This document shows, one piece after another, positions 53,301-60,734 of a stretch of DNA of 64,000 nucleotides (within the stretch, counting starts at the first letter, position 1; every line of letters begins with the position of its first letter). The notes beneath the pieces are model-generated. The model was not told the origin of the DNA. It did no database searches and worked only from the letters and a program-made list of their open reading frames with translations. A program made the translations under genes and the position numbers. The DNA comes from JB111 sp049856175 (GTDB lineage Bacteria; Actinomycetota; Actinomycetes; Actinomycetales; Actinomycetaceae), in the NCBI RefSeq assembly GCF_049856175.1, contig NZ_JBNDNA010000004.1, forward strand, positions 62,001 through 126,000. Direction: 5' to 3'.

Positions 53301-54806
53301 GAACTCGAGCCAGTCGGTGTAGTTCTCGCCGCTGGCGCGGGTGGTGGGCTGGAAGCTCCATGCGCTGTCGCCGTTCTGGACGCGGCGGAAGTCGACGATC
53401 ACCGGGGCCTCGAACGTCGCGGCTGCGCCGGTCCGCAGGGGCGCGTCGGGCGTGACGTACGGCAGCGGGATCTCGTGGTCGTCGAAGTCGAAGTTGATGA
53501 GGTTAAAGCTCGACCCGTCGTTGAGCACGACGCCGCGGGCGGCGTTGTCGGCCTCGACGGCGGCGACGCCCTCGGGGTCCGTGACCGGGTTGGCGACGTC
53601 GGTCGGGGTGATGAGCGGGCTGTCGCCGGTGGCGAGGCCGACCTCGCCGTACTGGAGCGTCCAGTAGGTGTTGGTGACGGTGAACTCGTCGGTCGGCAGC
53701 ATGAGCATGGACTCGTAGAGCTCGCGCTCCGCGTCGGTCTCGGGCCAGGCGATCTCGACCGGCTCGACGTCGGTGAACTCCTCCTCCAGAGGCGTCACGG
53801 TCGGCCCGGAGATCTGGGTGAGGCCGAAGTACTCGCCGGCGGTGCCGGAGACCTCGACGAAGTCGCCGATCTCCACGTCGCCGACGACGTCGGGTCCGTA
53901 GACGAAGATGCCCGACGAGGCGGTGTGCTCGCTCAGGTCGCCTCCGGTGCCCTCGGTCTGGATGGTGAAGCCGTCGAACCCGCCGGCCGGGTAGACGGCG
54001 GTGACGACGCCGCGTGTGGTGACGGCGTCGCCGTCGTACGGGGTCGCGTCGCCGATGCCCTGGATCTGCTCGATCGTCAGGGGCTCGCCCGGCTCGGGGT
54101 CCGGATCCGGGTCGGGGTCGGGGTCCGTGCCACCGCCCTCGATCTCCGGGGTCGGGGCGGCCATCTCGAAGTCGGCCGCGTTGTCGTCGGTGTCCGCGTG
54201 GCCGTCGCGCTGCCAGGACAGCGGGTCAGTGGTACCACCCTGGTTGGCAGCAGCCCCCGTGCCCTCGAACGTCGTCGCGGTGCCCGTCCCGACGAGGTCG
54301 ACGATCGCGCCGTCGAGGTCACCGGTCGCCACGCTGCCCTGCGGCAGCGTGACGTTGTCCGTGCCGTCGACGAGGACGATCACCCCGTTGCTCCCGCCCG
54401 GGTTGAGCGAGCCGCCGACGTGAAGGTCAGACAGCTCGGAGAGGTCCTGACCGGTCGATCCGTTCGAACCGCCGGAGACCACGAAGTACTCACCGGGCTC
54501 GATCGTGCCCTCGAGCGCGGCGTTGCCGCTCGTGGCACCGGTGCCGGTCGCGGACCGGTACTGCAGCGACATGCCCGACAGGTCGATCGGCTCGCTCGTC
54601 GGGTTGTACAGCTCGACGAACTTCTGCTGGTACGGCGCGTTCGCGGACCCACCGCGCGCGTAGTACTCGTTGATGATGACGTCGGAGTCGTCGGGTGCGG
54701 CCACCGCGGGCGCCGCGGCGACGGGAACGACGGCGGAGGTCAGACCGAGAGCGACGACAGCGCCCAGCCCCACCCCCCGTCGTCCGGTGATGGGGCGAAC
54801 AGTCAC
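49722..54806 (-). CDS. Secreted ExeM/NucH-type endonuclease with lamin-tail, novel repeats and DWDG repeats
   Basis: 1,694 aa extracellular DNase candidate. Domains in order: signal peptide (GLGAVVALGLTSAVVPVAAAPAVA), lamin-tail domain (about 40-190, INEYYARGGSANAPYQQKFVELYNP), an acidic DPDPDPDPDP linker, an OB-fold-like part (about 245-370), the exonuclease-endonuclease-phosphatase domain (about 517-840), three about 190-residue repeats (about 850-1450), a PEPEPEPVPP hinge, and four 45-residue VGDWDGDG units plus a partial fifth. Catalytic blocks are VASFNVLNYF, VVALEEIEN, VTANHFKSKG, LQAGDFNAYS and RSSDHNPGIV. Relatives degrade extracellular DNA. GTG 54806 has an AAGGAG site; ATG 54836 is in frame without one. 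Confidence 0.88.
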   Translation of the reverse strand: MTVRPITGRRGVGLGAVVALGLTSAVVPVAAAPAVAAPDDSDVIINEYYARGGSANAPYQQKFVELYNPTSEPIDLSGMSLQYRSATGTGATSGNAALEGTIEPGEYFVVSGGSNGSTGQDLSELSDLHVGGSLNPGGSNGVIVLVDGTDNVTLPQGSVATGDLDGAIVDLVGTGTATTFEGTGAAANQGGTTDPLSWQRDGHADTDDNAADFEMAAPTPEIEGGGTDPDPDPDPDPEPGEPLTIEQIQGIGDATPYDGDAVTTRGVVTAVYPAGGFDGFTIQTEGTGGDLSEHTASSGIFVYGPDVVGDVEIGDFVEVSGTAGEYFGLTQISGPTVTPLEEEFTDVEPVEIAWPETDAERELYESMLMLPTDEFTVTNTYWTLQYGEVGLATGDSPLITPTDVANPVTDPEGVAAVEADNAARGVVLNDGSSFNLINFDFDDHEIPLPYVTPDAPLRTGAAATFEAPVIVDFRRVQNGDSAWSFQPTTRASGENYTDWLEFENDRAEHAAPAEVGGNIQVASFNVLNYFSTLGEDEENCDFYPDREGNPTTADWCDVRGAWSSEAFARQEEKIVDAINTLDADVVALEEIENSAEFGQDRDAALATLTEALNEDAGAGTWGYVESPAELPADEDVIRTAFIYRVDTISPVGESLILTDSDAFGNAREPLAQEFAAVGADEELSETTFVVTANHFKSKGSGTDDGTGQGNANPDRIAQAEALVEWTEGNWGADQPVLQAGDFNAYSAEDPMQVFYDAGYTNLTEFDRSGAHSYNFDGMDGSLDHILANEAALELFTGSTIWEINANEPLALEYSRHNYNVTNFHEVSPFRSSDHNPGIVGLDIPLDAEPPADPGPLSLTVVNRQDGVVGSTGWLFESEDGASFYVADNNRSTGEDGVETLVDEDSAFGSIVVNGLPAGDYTVTNQSPGSSGYRAPEPISVTITGEEQSLEPFVMLGNGSTSVFAYDEDGELVPGVTYRFTSAEGETFEIADGSEQDTSDVEGRVSVGGLELVDWTIELVEVPDGFELDEEASLTVPLSPGTPHRMAGSFTLAAAPVVPGPVSFSVADSSGYTISNTVWQFTDAEGATFTVADNNARAADLEDIDDERSQVTVSGISAGEYTVENTSVASPWRAPEPFSVTVTGDEQDLGEFLMPGNGRIAVWVQDQDEEPIEGVTFRFTAADGTEIDVVDGSEEDLAPAVGTVRAGELELGTYQVSIVDAPGYAFDPEETLEVTIDSGTPNRFAGGFTLTQAVPGPVTIDVDDVDGQWVNFTTWQFTDVNDPESVFVVNDNNYYSQDIANLQDTDDEFGVTTFTGLPAGEYEVEALRVPDAWRAPEPFTIEVTGEEQAFEPWVLPGNGTVTAMARDEDGALLAGATFLFTAPDGTAIEVVDGGELDTNPNDGVVRLSELEFGTYSVQVVAAPEGYEFDAEDVREVTLTRSSYVGSIGRAFELTEAPVEPEPEPEPVPPTPGRGFYLNDGWDIWADHEFSFGRPGDDVLVGDWDGDGSDTLAVRRGNSYFLSNTLYGGNADVELTYGRASDTVLVGDWDGDGVDTLAVRRGNAYFVSNSLAGGNADTELTYGLSTDTVLVGDWDGNGTDTFGVRRGNAYFLANSLAGGNADVQLTYGRASDTVLVGDWDGNGVDSFAVRRGNQYLVSNSLTGGWADREVRYGRVSDEVFVGDWDGDGSDTLGVRR

Positions 54807-55058
54807 GTCGTGTTGCTCCTTGCCGGGTGGGGACATGGGCAGGGTGGGCGACCGTCACCGGTGCCCGGACCATCCTCGCCCCGGGCGACCGCCCTGCAGG
54901 ACCGGTCAGCACACTCGTCGTCGACTGTGCATCTCCCGTTCACCGCGCCTTCGGACGGGAGTGTCGCACACCCTCACGACCCTGACCACCGTCACGTGCG
55001 GCGGTCGCTGCGGACGTCGTCGGACGTCCACAGCGCCCGCCGACCCACGTCCGACGCC

Positions 55059-56153
55059 TCAGCGCCCTGCGTCGGCAGTCGGGTTCTCGCCCAGGAACTG
55101 CTCGAAGAAGTCCCAGATGAGCTCGTTCGCATCGATCGCGTCCGTGGGCGTCCCGGCCCAGTCGGTCTCCTCCTCGAACGCCGGCGATCCGGGCCAGACG
55201 TGTCCGGCCCCGTCGATGGACCACGAGCGGATCTCGTCGGGGCCCTCGCCGTCGCCGATGGAGGTGAGGGTGACGCCGTCCCCCTGGTCCGTGTCCTCCC
55301 GGACCTCGTAGCCGCCGATCTCGGCCCACCGGTCGAGGGCGGCCTCGTGCCCGTAACGCCAGTAGTCGGCGCCGCCCCCGTCGAGCGGGTTCACCGGGTC
55401 GTCGGTGCCGACGAACGTGACGATCGGCGTGACCTCGTCCGGCTCGCAGGTGGCGGGGTCGGGCACCCAGCCGTCCTCGCCCTCGACGGGCGCCCCGGAG
55501 CGAAGTCCCGTCACGGGCGCGATGGCACGGAACAGGTCCGGGTCGTCGCACGCGGCCTGCGAGATCATCCGGCCCCCGCCGGAGTAGCCGGTCGCGAAGA
55601 CGTCCTGGGTCGAGGTCCCGTACTCCTCGGCGGACCAGTCGACCAGAGCCTGGAGGAAGGCGATGTCGTCCGGGGCGTCGTCAGGCGCGTCGGTCACGCC
55701 GGGGACGTTCCACAGCCGACCGCCGTCCGGGTCCTCGAACCCTCCGTCGGGGAGCACGACGACGTAGCCCTCCGCGTCCGCCGTGCCGGTAGCGGCGGAC
55801 CACAGGACCTGCTCGGCGCCGTCCGAGCCGGATCCGTGCAGGTTGACCACGAGCGGGAGATCGGCGTCGGGCGTCCAGCCGGACGGCAGGAGCACGACTC
55901 CGCTCCTGTCGTGACCGTCGATCTCGGCCGCGAACTCGTGCTGCCCGGGCGCGAGCTCCTCGTCGTCGACGGCGTCTCCCGAGCCGCCGGCCCCGTCCGT
56001 CCCGGACTCGCTCTCTCCGGCGTCGTCGTCCGTCGCGGACTCGTCCGTCGCGGTGTCGTCGTCGTTCGCAGCATCGTCGGCACCGCAGGCGGCCACCGTC
56101 AGGAGCAGCGTGCCGAGCGCAGCGCCACCGATCACGCGTCGAGGGGTCCTCAT
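55059..56153 (-). CDS. Lipoprotein esterase (polyhydroxybutyrate depolymerase/feruloyl esterase-like)
   Basis: 364 aa. Lipobox signal GGAALGTLLLTVAACGADD (modified Cys about residue 23), an acidic Asp/Glu/Ser/Thr tether, then an alpha/beta hydrolase of the LpqC/PHB depolymerase family. VNLHGSGSDG is the oxyanion region, GYSGGGRM contains the nucleophilic Ser (GxSxG), FVGTDDPVNPLDGG the acid, and IDGAGHVWPGS the His. Cysteine pairs (SQAACDDPD and PATCEPDE) may form a disulfide. It probably hydrolyses ester bonds in polymers or plant-wall esters outside the cell. AAGGAG sets ATG 56153; TAGCGT at 56188-56183 is its -10 candidate. Confidence 0.83.
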   Translation of the reverse strand: MRTPRRVIGGAALGTLLLTVAACGADDAANDDDTATDESATDDDAGESESGTDGAGGSGDAVDDEELAPGQHEFAAEIDGHDRSGVVLLPSGWTPDADLPLVVNLHGSGSDGAEQVLWSAATGTADAEGYVVVLPDGGFEDPDGGRLWNVPGVTDAPDDAPDDIAFLQALVDWSAEEYGTSTQDVFATGYSGGGRMISQAACDDPDLFRAIAPVTGLRSGAPVEGEDGWVPDPATCEPDEVTPIVTFVGTDDPVNPLDGGGADYWRYGHEAALDRWAEIGGYEVREDTDQGDGVTLTSIGDGEGPDEIRSWSIDGAGHVWPGSPAFEEETDWAGTPTDAIDANELIWDFFEQFLGENPTADAGR

Positions 56154-56281
56154 GGTTCTCCTTGATCTCGAGGGGAACCGTGACGCTATCCCCGCCGCGA
56201 CCTGGGAATCTCGGACGATGCCGAGGTCCCACATCGCGAGAACCAGCGGGCGCACCGCACCTTTGACGAGCACGAACGACG

Positions 56282-56313
56282 ACGGGGCCGCCACCCGTAG
56301 GTGGCGGCCCCGT
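56282..56313 (-). terminator. Hairpin terminator after mdh
   Basis: Perfect 14-bp stem (56282-56295 with 56300-56313) with a CGTA tetraloop, 108 bases beyond the mdh stop and upstream of the esterase promoter. Confidence 0.75.
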
Positions 56314-56420
56314 GAGGTCCGCTCCGGCGATCTACCGGGGTCCGCTCCGGCAACGTGCCGTGGTCCCCACCCGCTCGCAAGCCACGGACGACCCGCCGGC
56401 TCACCCGCCGGCGGGACGGA

Positions 56421-57410
56421 TCAGATCAGGCCTAGCTCCGCGACGGCGTCGCGCTCCTCGACGAGCTCCGCAGCGGTGGCGTCCATCCGGCCGCGGGAGA
56501 ACTCGTCGACGTCGAGGCCCTCGACGACCTTCCACTCGCCGTTCTCCGACGTCACGGGGAAGGAGTAGACGATGCCCTCGGGCACGCCGTAGTGGGAGCC
56601 GTCGGAGTAGATGGCCGCCGACGTCCACGAGCCCGTCACGCCGTTCACCCAGTCGTGCACGTGGTCGATCGCGGCCGACGCGGCCGAGGCCGCCGACGAC
56701 GCGCCGCGCGCCTCGATGATGGCCGCCCCGCGCTTGGCGACGGTCGGGATGAAGTCGTTCTCGACCCACTCGCGGTCGGCGAGCAGGTCGGTGACGGGCT
56801 TGCCGGCGATCGTCGTCTGCGTGAGGTCCGGGTACTGGGTCGAGGAGTGGTTGCCCCAGATCGTCAGCCGGTCGATGTCGCTCACGGCGGCGCCGGTCTT
56901 CGAGGCGAGCTGGCTGACGGCCCGGTTGTGGTCCAGGCGGGTCATCGCGGTGAAGCGAGAGGCCGGGACGTCGGGGGCGTTCTTGGCCGCGATGAGCGCG
57001 TTGGTGTTGGCCGGGTTACCGACGACGAGGACCCGGACGTCGTCCGCGGCGCCGGCGTTGATCGCCTTGCCCTGGGGGCCGAAGATGCCGCCGTTGGCCG
57101 CGAGCAGGTCGCCGCGCTCCATGCCGGCGCCCCGCGGGCGTGCGCCCACGAGCAGGCCGACGTTGGTGCCGTCGAAGGCCTTGACCGGGTCGTCGAAGAT
57201 GTCGACGCCGGCCAGGAGCGGGAACGCGCCGTCCGCCAGCTCCATCGCGGTGCCCTCGGCCGCCTTGACGGCCTGCGGGATCTCGAGCAGACGCAGGCGC
57301 ACGGGCGTGTCGGCGCCCAGCAGCTGGCCCGAGGCGATGCGGAAGAGCAGGGCGTAGCCGATCTGGCCGGCGGCGCCCGTGACGGTGACGTTCACGGGGG
57401 TGGCGGACAT
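56421..57410 (-). CDS. mdh: Malate dehydrogenase
   Basis: 329 aa, NAD-dependent MDH of the cytosolic (type 2) group. The dinucleotide motif is VTGAAGQIGYALLFRIASG, the substrate loop has VGARPRGAGMERGDLL (two Arg), and the catalytic His lies in TIWGNHSSTQYPD with VVGNPANTNALIA before it. It interconverts malate and oxaloacetate in the TCA cycle. AAGGAG precedes ATG 57410. It stands alone between a terminator and the CNNM-type gene upstream. Confidence 0.95.
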   Translation of the reverse strand: MSATPVNVTVTGAAGQIGYALLFRIASGQLLGADTPVRLRLLEIPQAVKAAEGTAMELADGAFPLLAGVDIFDDPVKAFDGTNVGLLVGARPRGAGMERGDLLAANGGIFGPQGKAINAGAADDVRVLVVGNPANTNALIAAKNAPDVPASRFTAMTRLDHNRAVSQLASKTGAAVSDIDRLTIWGNHSSTQYPDLTQTTIAGKPVTDLLADREWVENDFIPTVAKRGAAIIEARGASSAASAASAAIDHVHDWVNGVTGSWTSAAIYSDGSHYGVPEGIVYSFPVTSENGEWKVVEGLDVDEFSRGRMDATAAELVEERDAVAELGLI

Positions 57411-57506
57411 GCAGGACTCCTTCGTCGGGGATGTGCGGACGTGGGCCGGTGGGGCGCCGCCAGGTCGGGTCGCGGCCTGCCGGTGGGTGCCCCGCGCGCC
57501 TCCAGG

Positions 57507-58898
57507 TTAGTGGGCGTGCGGCCGGTCCGGGCCGGGTCGTCCGTCGTCGGCCGCACCGGCGCGGGCCTGCTCCCCGTCGGCACCGGCGACGGACGCGTCC
57601 GCCCCGTCCGCACGGGTGTCCTCGGGCTCCGGCTCGGGCCGCGTGACGGTGACGCGGTCGATGCGGCGTCCGTCGAGGGTCCGCACGGTGAGCGTCGCGT
57701 CGCCCCAGGCCACGGCGTCGCCCTCGGCCGGCAGACGACCGAGCTCGGACATGATGTAGCCCGCGAGCGTGTCGTAGGGGCCCTCCGGCAGCTCGACATC
57801 GAACAGCCGCTGGATCTCTGCGCGGCTGAGCAGCCCGGAGACGTCGTCGGCGCCGGCTCCCTCCACGACCTCCGGCTCCTCACGGTCGTACTCGTCGTGG
57901 ATCTCGCCGACGAACTCCTCGACGACGTCCTCCATCGTCACGATGCCGTCGGTGCCGCCGTACTCGTCGACGATGACGGCGAAGTGCGCGTGCGTGCGGC
58001 GCATCTCGGTGAGCGTCGAGAGGACCTCCTTGCCCGTCGGGAAGTACAGGGTCTCGCGCACGAGGTCCCGCACGAACCGGATCTCGGGGCCGGGGTTGAT
58101 GAAGTCGCGGACGTGGACGAAGCCGAGGATGTCGTCGTCGTTCTCGCCGCGGACCGGGTAGCGCGAGTGCTCCATCGACCCCACCGTCGCGCGCGCGTCC
58201 TCGATCGGGGTGTCGGCGTCGAGGAACTCGACCTCCGTGCGCGGCGTCATCACCTCCTGGACGGACCGCTCCCCCACCGCGAGCAGGTCGGTGACGATCT
58301 GGCGCTCCTCGGCGCCGAGCCCCTCGTGGCCGGCGACGATCTGGCGCAGCTCCTCGGCGTCCATCTCCTCCGCGCGGGCGTGCGGGTCGCGGCCCAGGAC
58401 ACGGAGCACGAGGTTGGTGGAGACGTCGAGCAGCCAGATGACGGGGCGCAGGACGAGGGCGATGACGTTGAGCGGCCGGGCCACGATCATCGAGAACTTC
58501 TCGGCGCCCTGCATCGCGAGCCGCTTGGGCACCATCTCGCCGAAGACGAGCGACATGTAGGACACGATGAGCGTGATGCCGATGAACGCCGCTGTGCCGG
58601 CGACCCGCTCGGAGAGTCCCCAGTCCACGAGGTAGGGGGAGACGTAGGGGGCGATCGTCGACGCGCCGTAGGAGGCCGAGAAGAAGCCCGCGAGCGTGAC
58701 GCCGACCTGCACCGCGGACAGGAAGGTGTTGGGGTTCTCGGTCAGCTTCGCGACGGTGGCGCCGCTTCCGCCGCGGGCGGCCATCGATCGGACCTGCGAC
58801 TCACGCAGCGAGACGAGCGCGAACTCCGAGGCCGCGAACACCCCGCCGATGAGGACGAAGACGAGGACGAGCAAGGAGTCCTGAAGTAGCGGGTGCAC
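57507..58898 (-). CDS. CNNM/CorC (hemolysin-family) membrane protein
   Basis: 463 aa. DUF21/CNNM transmembrane domain (about 1-190) beginning LLVLVFVLIGGVFAASEFALVSLRES, two CBS domains (about 210-335; VMTPRTEVEFLDAD, FAVIVDEYGGTDGIVTMEDVVEEFVGEI), and a CorC_HlyC domain (about 360-430). Such proteins are linked to Mg2+ or Co2+ efflux; haemolysin is a historical name only. The C-terminal 35 residues are low complexity. GTG 58898 follows GATAAT (58910-58905) by six bases, so it is probably leaderless. Confidence 0.9.
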   Translation of the reverse strand: MHPLLQDSLLVLVFVLIGGVFAASEFALVSLRESQVRSMAARGGSGATVAKLTENPNTFLSAVQVGVTLAGFFSASYGASTIAPYVSPYLVDWGLSERVAGTAAFIGITLIVSYMSLVFGEMVPKRLAMQGAEKFSMIVARPLNVIALVLRPVIWLLDVSTNLVLRVLGRDPHARAEEMDAEELRQIVAGHEGLGAEERQIVTDLLAVGERSVQEVMTPRTEVEFLDADTPIEDARATVGSMEHSRYPVRGENDDDILGFVHVRDFINPGPEIRFVRDLVRETLYFPTGKEVLSTLTEMRRTHAHFAVIVDEYGGTDGIVTMEDVVEEFVGEIHDEYDREEPEVVEGAGADDVSGLLSRAEIQRLFDVELPEGPYDTLAGYIMSELGRLPAEGDAVAWGDATLTVRTLDGRRIDRVTVTRPEPEPEDTRADGADASVAGADGEQARAGAADDGRPGPDRPHAH

Positions 58899-58904
58899 CC
58901 GTCC

Positions 58905-58910
58905 ATTATC
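58905..58910 (-). promoter_or_regulatory. Leaderless -10 box for the CNNM/CorC gene
   Basis: GATAAT on the minus strand, six bases before GTG 58898. A CGGTCGACCG palindrome (58915-58924) lies in the spacer. Confidence 0.5.
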
Positions 58911-58991
58911 GGGTCGGTCGACCGGGCGTGGTGGCGGGCCGCGTGTGGCGCTCCGCTCCGGCGATGGCGGCCGTCGCGCCCGGCCCGGCCG

Positions 58992-59258
58992 TCAGACCGC
59001 GACGGCGTTCCCCCACGGGGCGAGGAAGGCCAGGACGGCCGCCGCACCGAGCAGCGTGGCGAGGTCGATCGCGAGCGCGCGGCCCCCGATGATCTCGCGC
59101 GCGCCGAACGCGGCCCGGACCACGGCCATGACGACGAGCATGCCGGCGAGCAGGTAGCAGGCGGTCGGCACGCCGACGACGACGCCGACGAGCACGACGA
59201 CCGCGACCCAGCCGAGGATCGCGAGTCCGGGGAGGACGGGTGCCCGGTTCGTCGTCAC
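58992..59258 (-). CDS. DUF3017 small membrane protein
   Basis: 88 aa with three hydrophobic segments (LAILGWVAVVVLVGVVVGV, ACYLLAGMLVVMAVVRAA, AIDLATLLGAAAVLAFLAPWG). Matches the DUF3017 family of actinobacteria, function unknown. In mycobacteria it adjoins folD; here it is 12 kb away from folD. GTG 59258 is six bases after TAGCCT, part of an overlapping divergent promoter. Confidence 0.82.
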   Translation of the reverse strand: MTTNRAPVLPGLAILGWVAVVVLVGVVVGVPTACYLLAGMLVVMAVVRAAFGAREIIGGRALAIDLATLLGAAAVLAFLAPWGNAVAV

Positions 59259-59264
59259 GCGGCG

Positions 59265-59274
59265 AGGCTACCGT
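59265..59274. promoter_or_regulatory. Overlapping divergent -10 boxes, DUF3017 and flavoprotein genes
   Basis: The ten bases AGGCTACCGT read TAGCCT on the minus strand (gap 6 to GTG 59258) and TACCGT on the plus strand (gap 6 to ATG 59281). The two share bases 59269-59270, so transcription in one direction should exclude the other. Confidence 0.6.
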
Positions 59275-59280
59275 GGGCGG

Positions 59281-60711
59281 ATGCGTCCGCCGGCAGCCCG
59301 TCCCGAGCAGGTCGACGTCCTCGTGGCGGGCGGCGGCCTGGCGGGCCTGCGGACGGCGGCCGCCCTGCGGGAGGCGGGCCTGGCCGGGACGGTGCTCCTC
59401 GTCGGCGCCGAGGAGGGCGACCCGTACGACCGCACCACCCTGTCGACCCACCTCTTCACACAGGAGGCACCCCCGCTGCTGTCCGCGGGCGGCCTCGGCG
59501 ACCTCGACGCGCTCGGTGTCCCCCATCGCCGGGCGGCCGTCCGGTCGGTGCGAGACCTGGCGGGCGATGACGCGGCCGGCGATTACACCACCGGAGAGGA
59601 CGCGGCCGGGAGCACCCCCGGCACGACGCCACGACCGGCGGTCCGCACGACGACCGGTCCCGGGGCGCCCGCCGGCGCCAGGGCCGAGGTCACGCTCGAC
59701 GACGGCACGGTCGTGCGCGCCCGCGTCGTCGTCGCCGCGACCGGTGCGCGCGCCGTCGCCGCTCCGTGGCCGGGCGCGCGGACCCTGCGGTCGGCCGCCG
59801 ACGCCACGGGTCTGCGGGCCGCGCTCGCACCCGGAGCGCGGCTCGTCGTCGTCGGCGCGGGCTGGATCGGCGCGGAAGTAGCGGGGGCGGCCGCCGCGGC
59901 GGGGGTCCGGGTGACGGTCGTCGAGACCGCCGACGAGCCGCTCGGTCGTGCGCCCCGCGTGCTCGGGCGCCACGTCCGCGGCTGGTTCGAGTCCGCGGGG
60001 GTCGAGCTGCTCACCGGGACCGGCGTGTCCACCGTCGCCCTGACGCGCGAGGCCGCCGGACCGGCCGACCCGGCCGCAGCCTCCGACGCCGGACCGGCCG
60101 AGGGCCCCGACGCCGGACCGGCCGACCCGGGCGAGCGCGTCGTCACCCTGACGGACGGCCGCGAGGTGCGTGCCGACGTCGTGCTCGCGGCACTCGGGGC
60201 CGTGCCGGAGACGGACTGGCTGGCCGGCGCCGCCCCGCTCGCCCCGACCGGTCACGTGCGGGTCGACGCCCTGGGACGGGCCCTGGACGGGCCGACGTGG
60301 CTGTGGGCGGTCGGGGACGCCGCGGCGACCGTCCGTCCCGACGGCCGCACGGAGCCGGGTGCCCACTGGGAGGGAGCGCTGCACCACCCGACGGCGCTCG
60401 CGGCGGGCGTCCTCGGCCTCGATGCCCCACCACCGCCGGCGTCCTACGTCTTCTCGGAGATGTTCGGGCACGACGTCGCGGTCCTCGGCGACCCGACCGG
60501 ACCGCCCACCGTGGAACGGTCGGACGACGCCGGGATCACCTGGCTGTGGACCGACGACGCCGGCCGGCTCGTCGGTGCCGCCACGGCCGACCACCCCCGC
60601 GACGTGCCGCCGCTGCGCCGCGCGCTGGCGGGCGGGGGCCGGCCCAACCTCGACGCCGCCGTCGCGGCGGACCCGTCCCGGCGGCTGCGCGACGCGATCG
60701 CGCGCCGCTGA
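59281..60711 (+). CDS. FAD-dependent ferredoxin-reductase-like oxidoreductase
   Basis: 476 aa. First Rossmann motif VLVAGGGLAGLRTAAALREAG, GDPYDRTTLS, ATGARAVAAPW; second motif VVVGAGWIGAEVAGAAAAAGV; then WAVGDAA with a C-terminal reductase domain. This is the putidaredoxin/rhodocoxin reductase group, which moves electrons from NAD(P)H to small ferredoxins for P450s or dioxygenases. No ferredoxin or oxygenase gene is adjacent, so the partner is unknown. Two low-complexity insertions (about 95-130 and 258-285, with DAGPAEGPDAGPADP) are unusual for the family. Leaderless start. Confidence 0.85.
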   Translation: MRPPAARPEQVDVLVAGGGLAGLRTAAALREAGLAGTVLLVGAEEGDPYDRTTLSTHLFTQEAPPLLSAGGLGDLDALGVPHRRAAVRSVRDLAGDDAAGDYTTGEDAAGSTPGTTPRPAVRTTTGPGAPAGARAEVTLDDGTVVRARVVVAATGARAVAAPWPGARTLRSAADATGLRAALAPGARLVVVGAGWIGAEVAGAAAAAGVRVTVVETADEPLGRAPRVLGRHVRGWFESAGVELLTGTGVSTVALTREAAGPADPAAASDAGPAEGPDAGPADPGERVVTLTDGREVRADVVLAALGAVPETDWLAGAAPLAPTGHVRVDALGRALDGPTWLWAVGDAAATVRPDGRTEPGAHWEGALHHPTALAAGVLGLDAPPPPASYVFSEMFGHDVAVLGDPTGPPTVERSDDAGITWLWTDDAGRLVGAATADHPRDVPPLRRALAGGGRPNLDAAVAADPSRRLRDAIARR

Positions 60712-60734
60712 CCGCGCACCGGGCCGGGCCCGGC

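Noticed and set aside
54944..54970. Possible PhoP box (GTTCACC) upstream of the secreted nuclease
   Set aside because: Only one clear 7-mer is present; a second copy at 11-base spacing is too degenerate to call.
49686..56165. A 2,159-codon open frame on the plus strand across the nuclease and esterase genes
   Set aside because: It is the antisense frame of two well-supported genes and runs through their intergenic region and a perfect terminator. It arises because stop triplets are rare at this base composition. No domain is readable.
58915..58924. CGGTCGACCG palindrome in the CNNM/CorC promoter spacer as an operator
   Set aside because: A 10-base palindrome of this composition is common by chance in the window; no second half-site or known regulator motif supports it.
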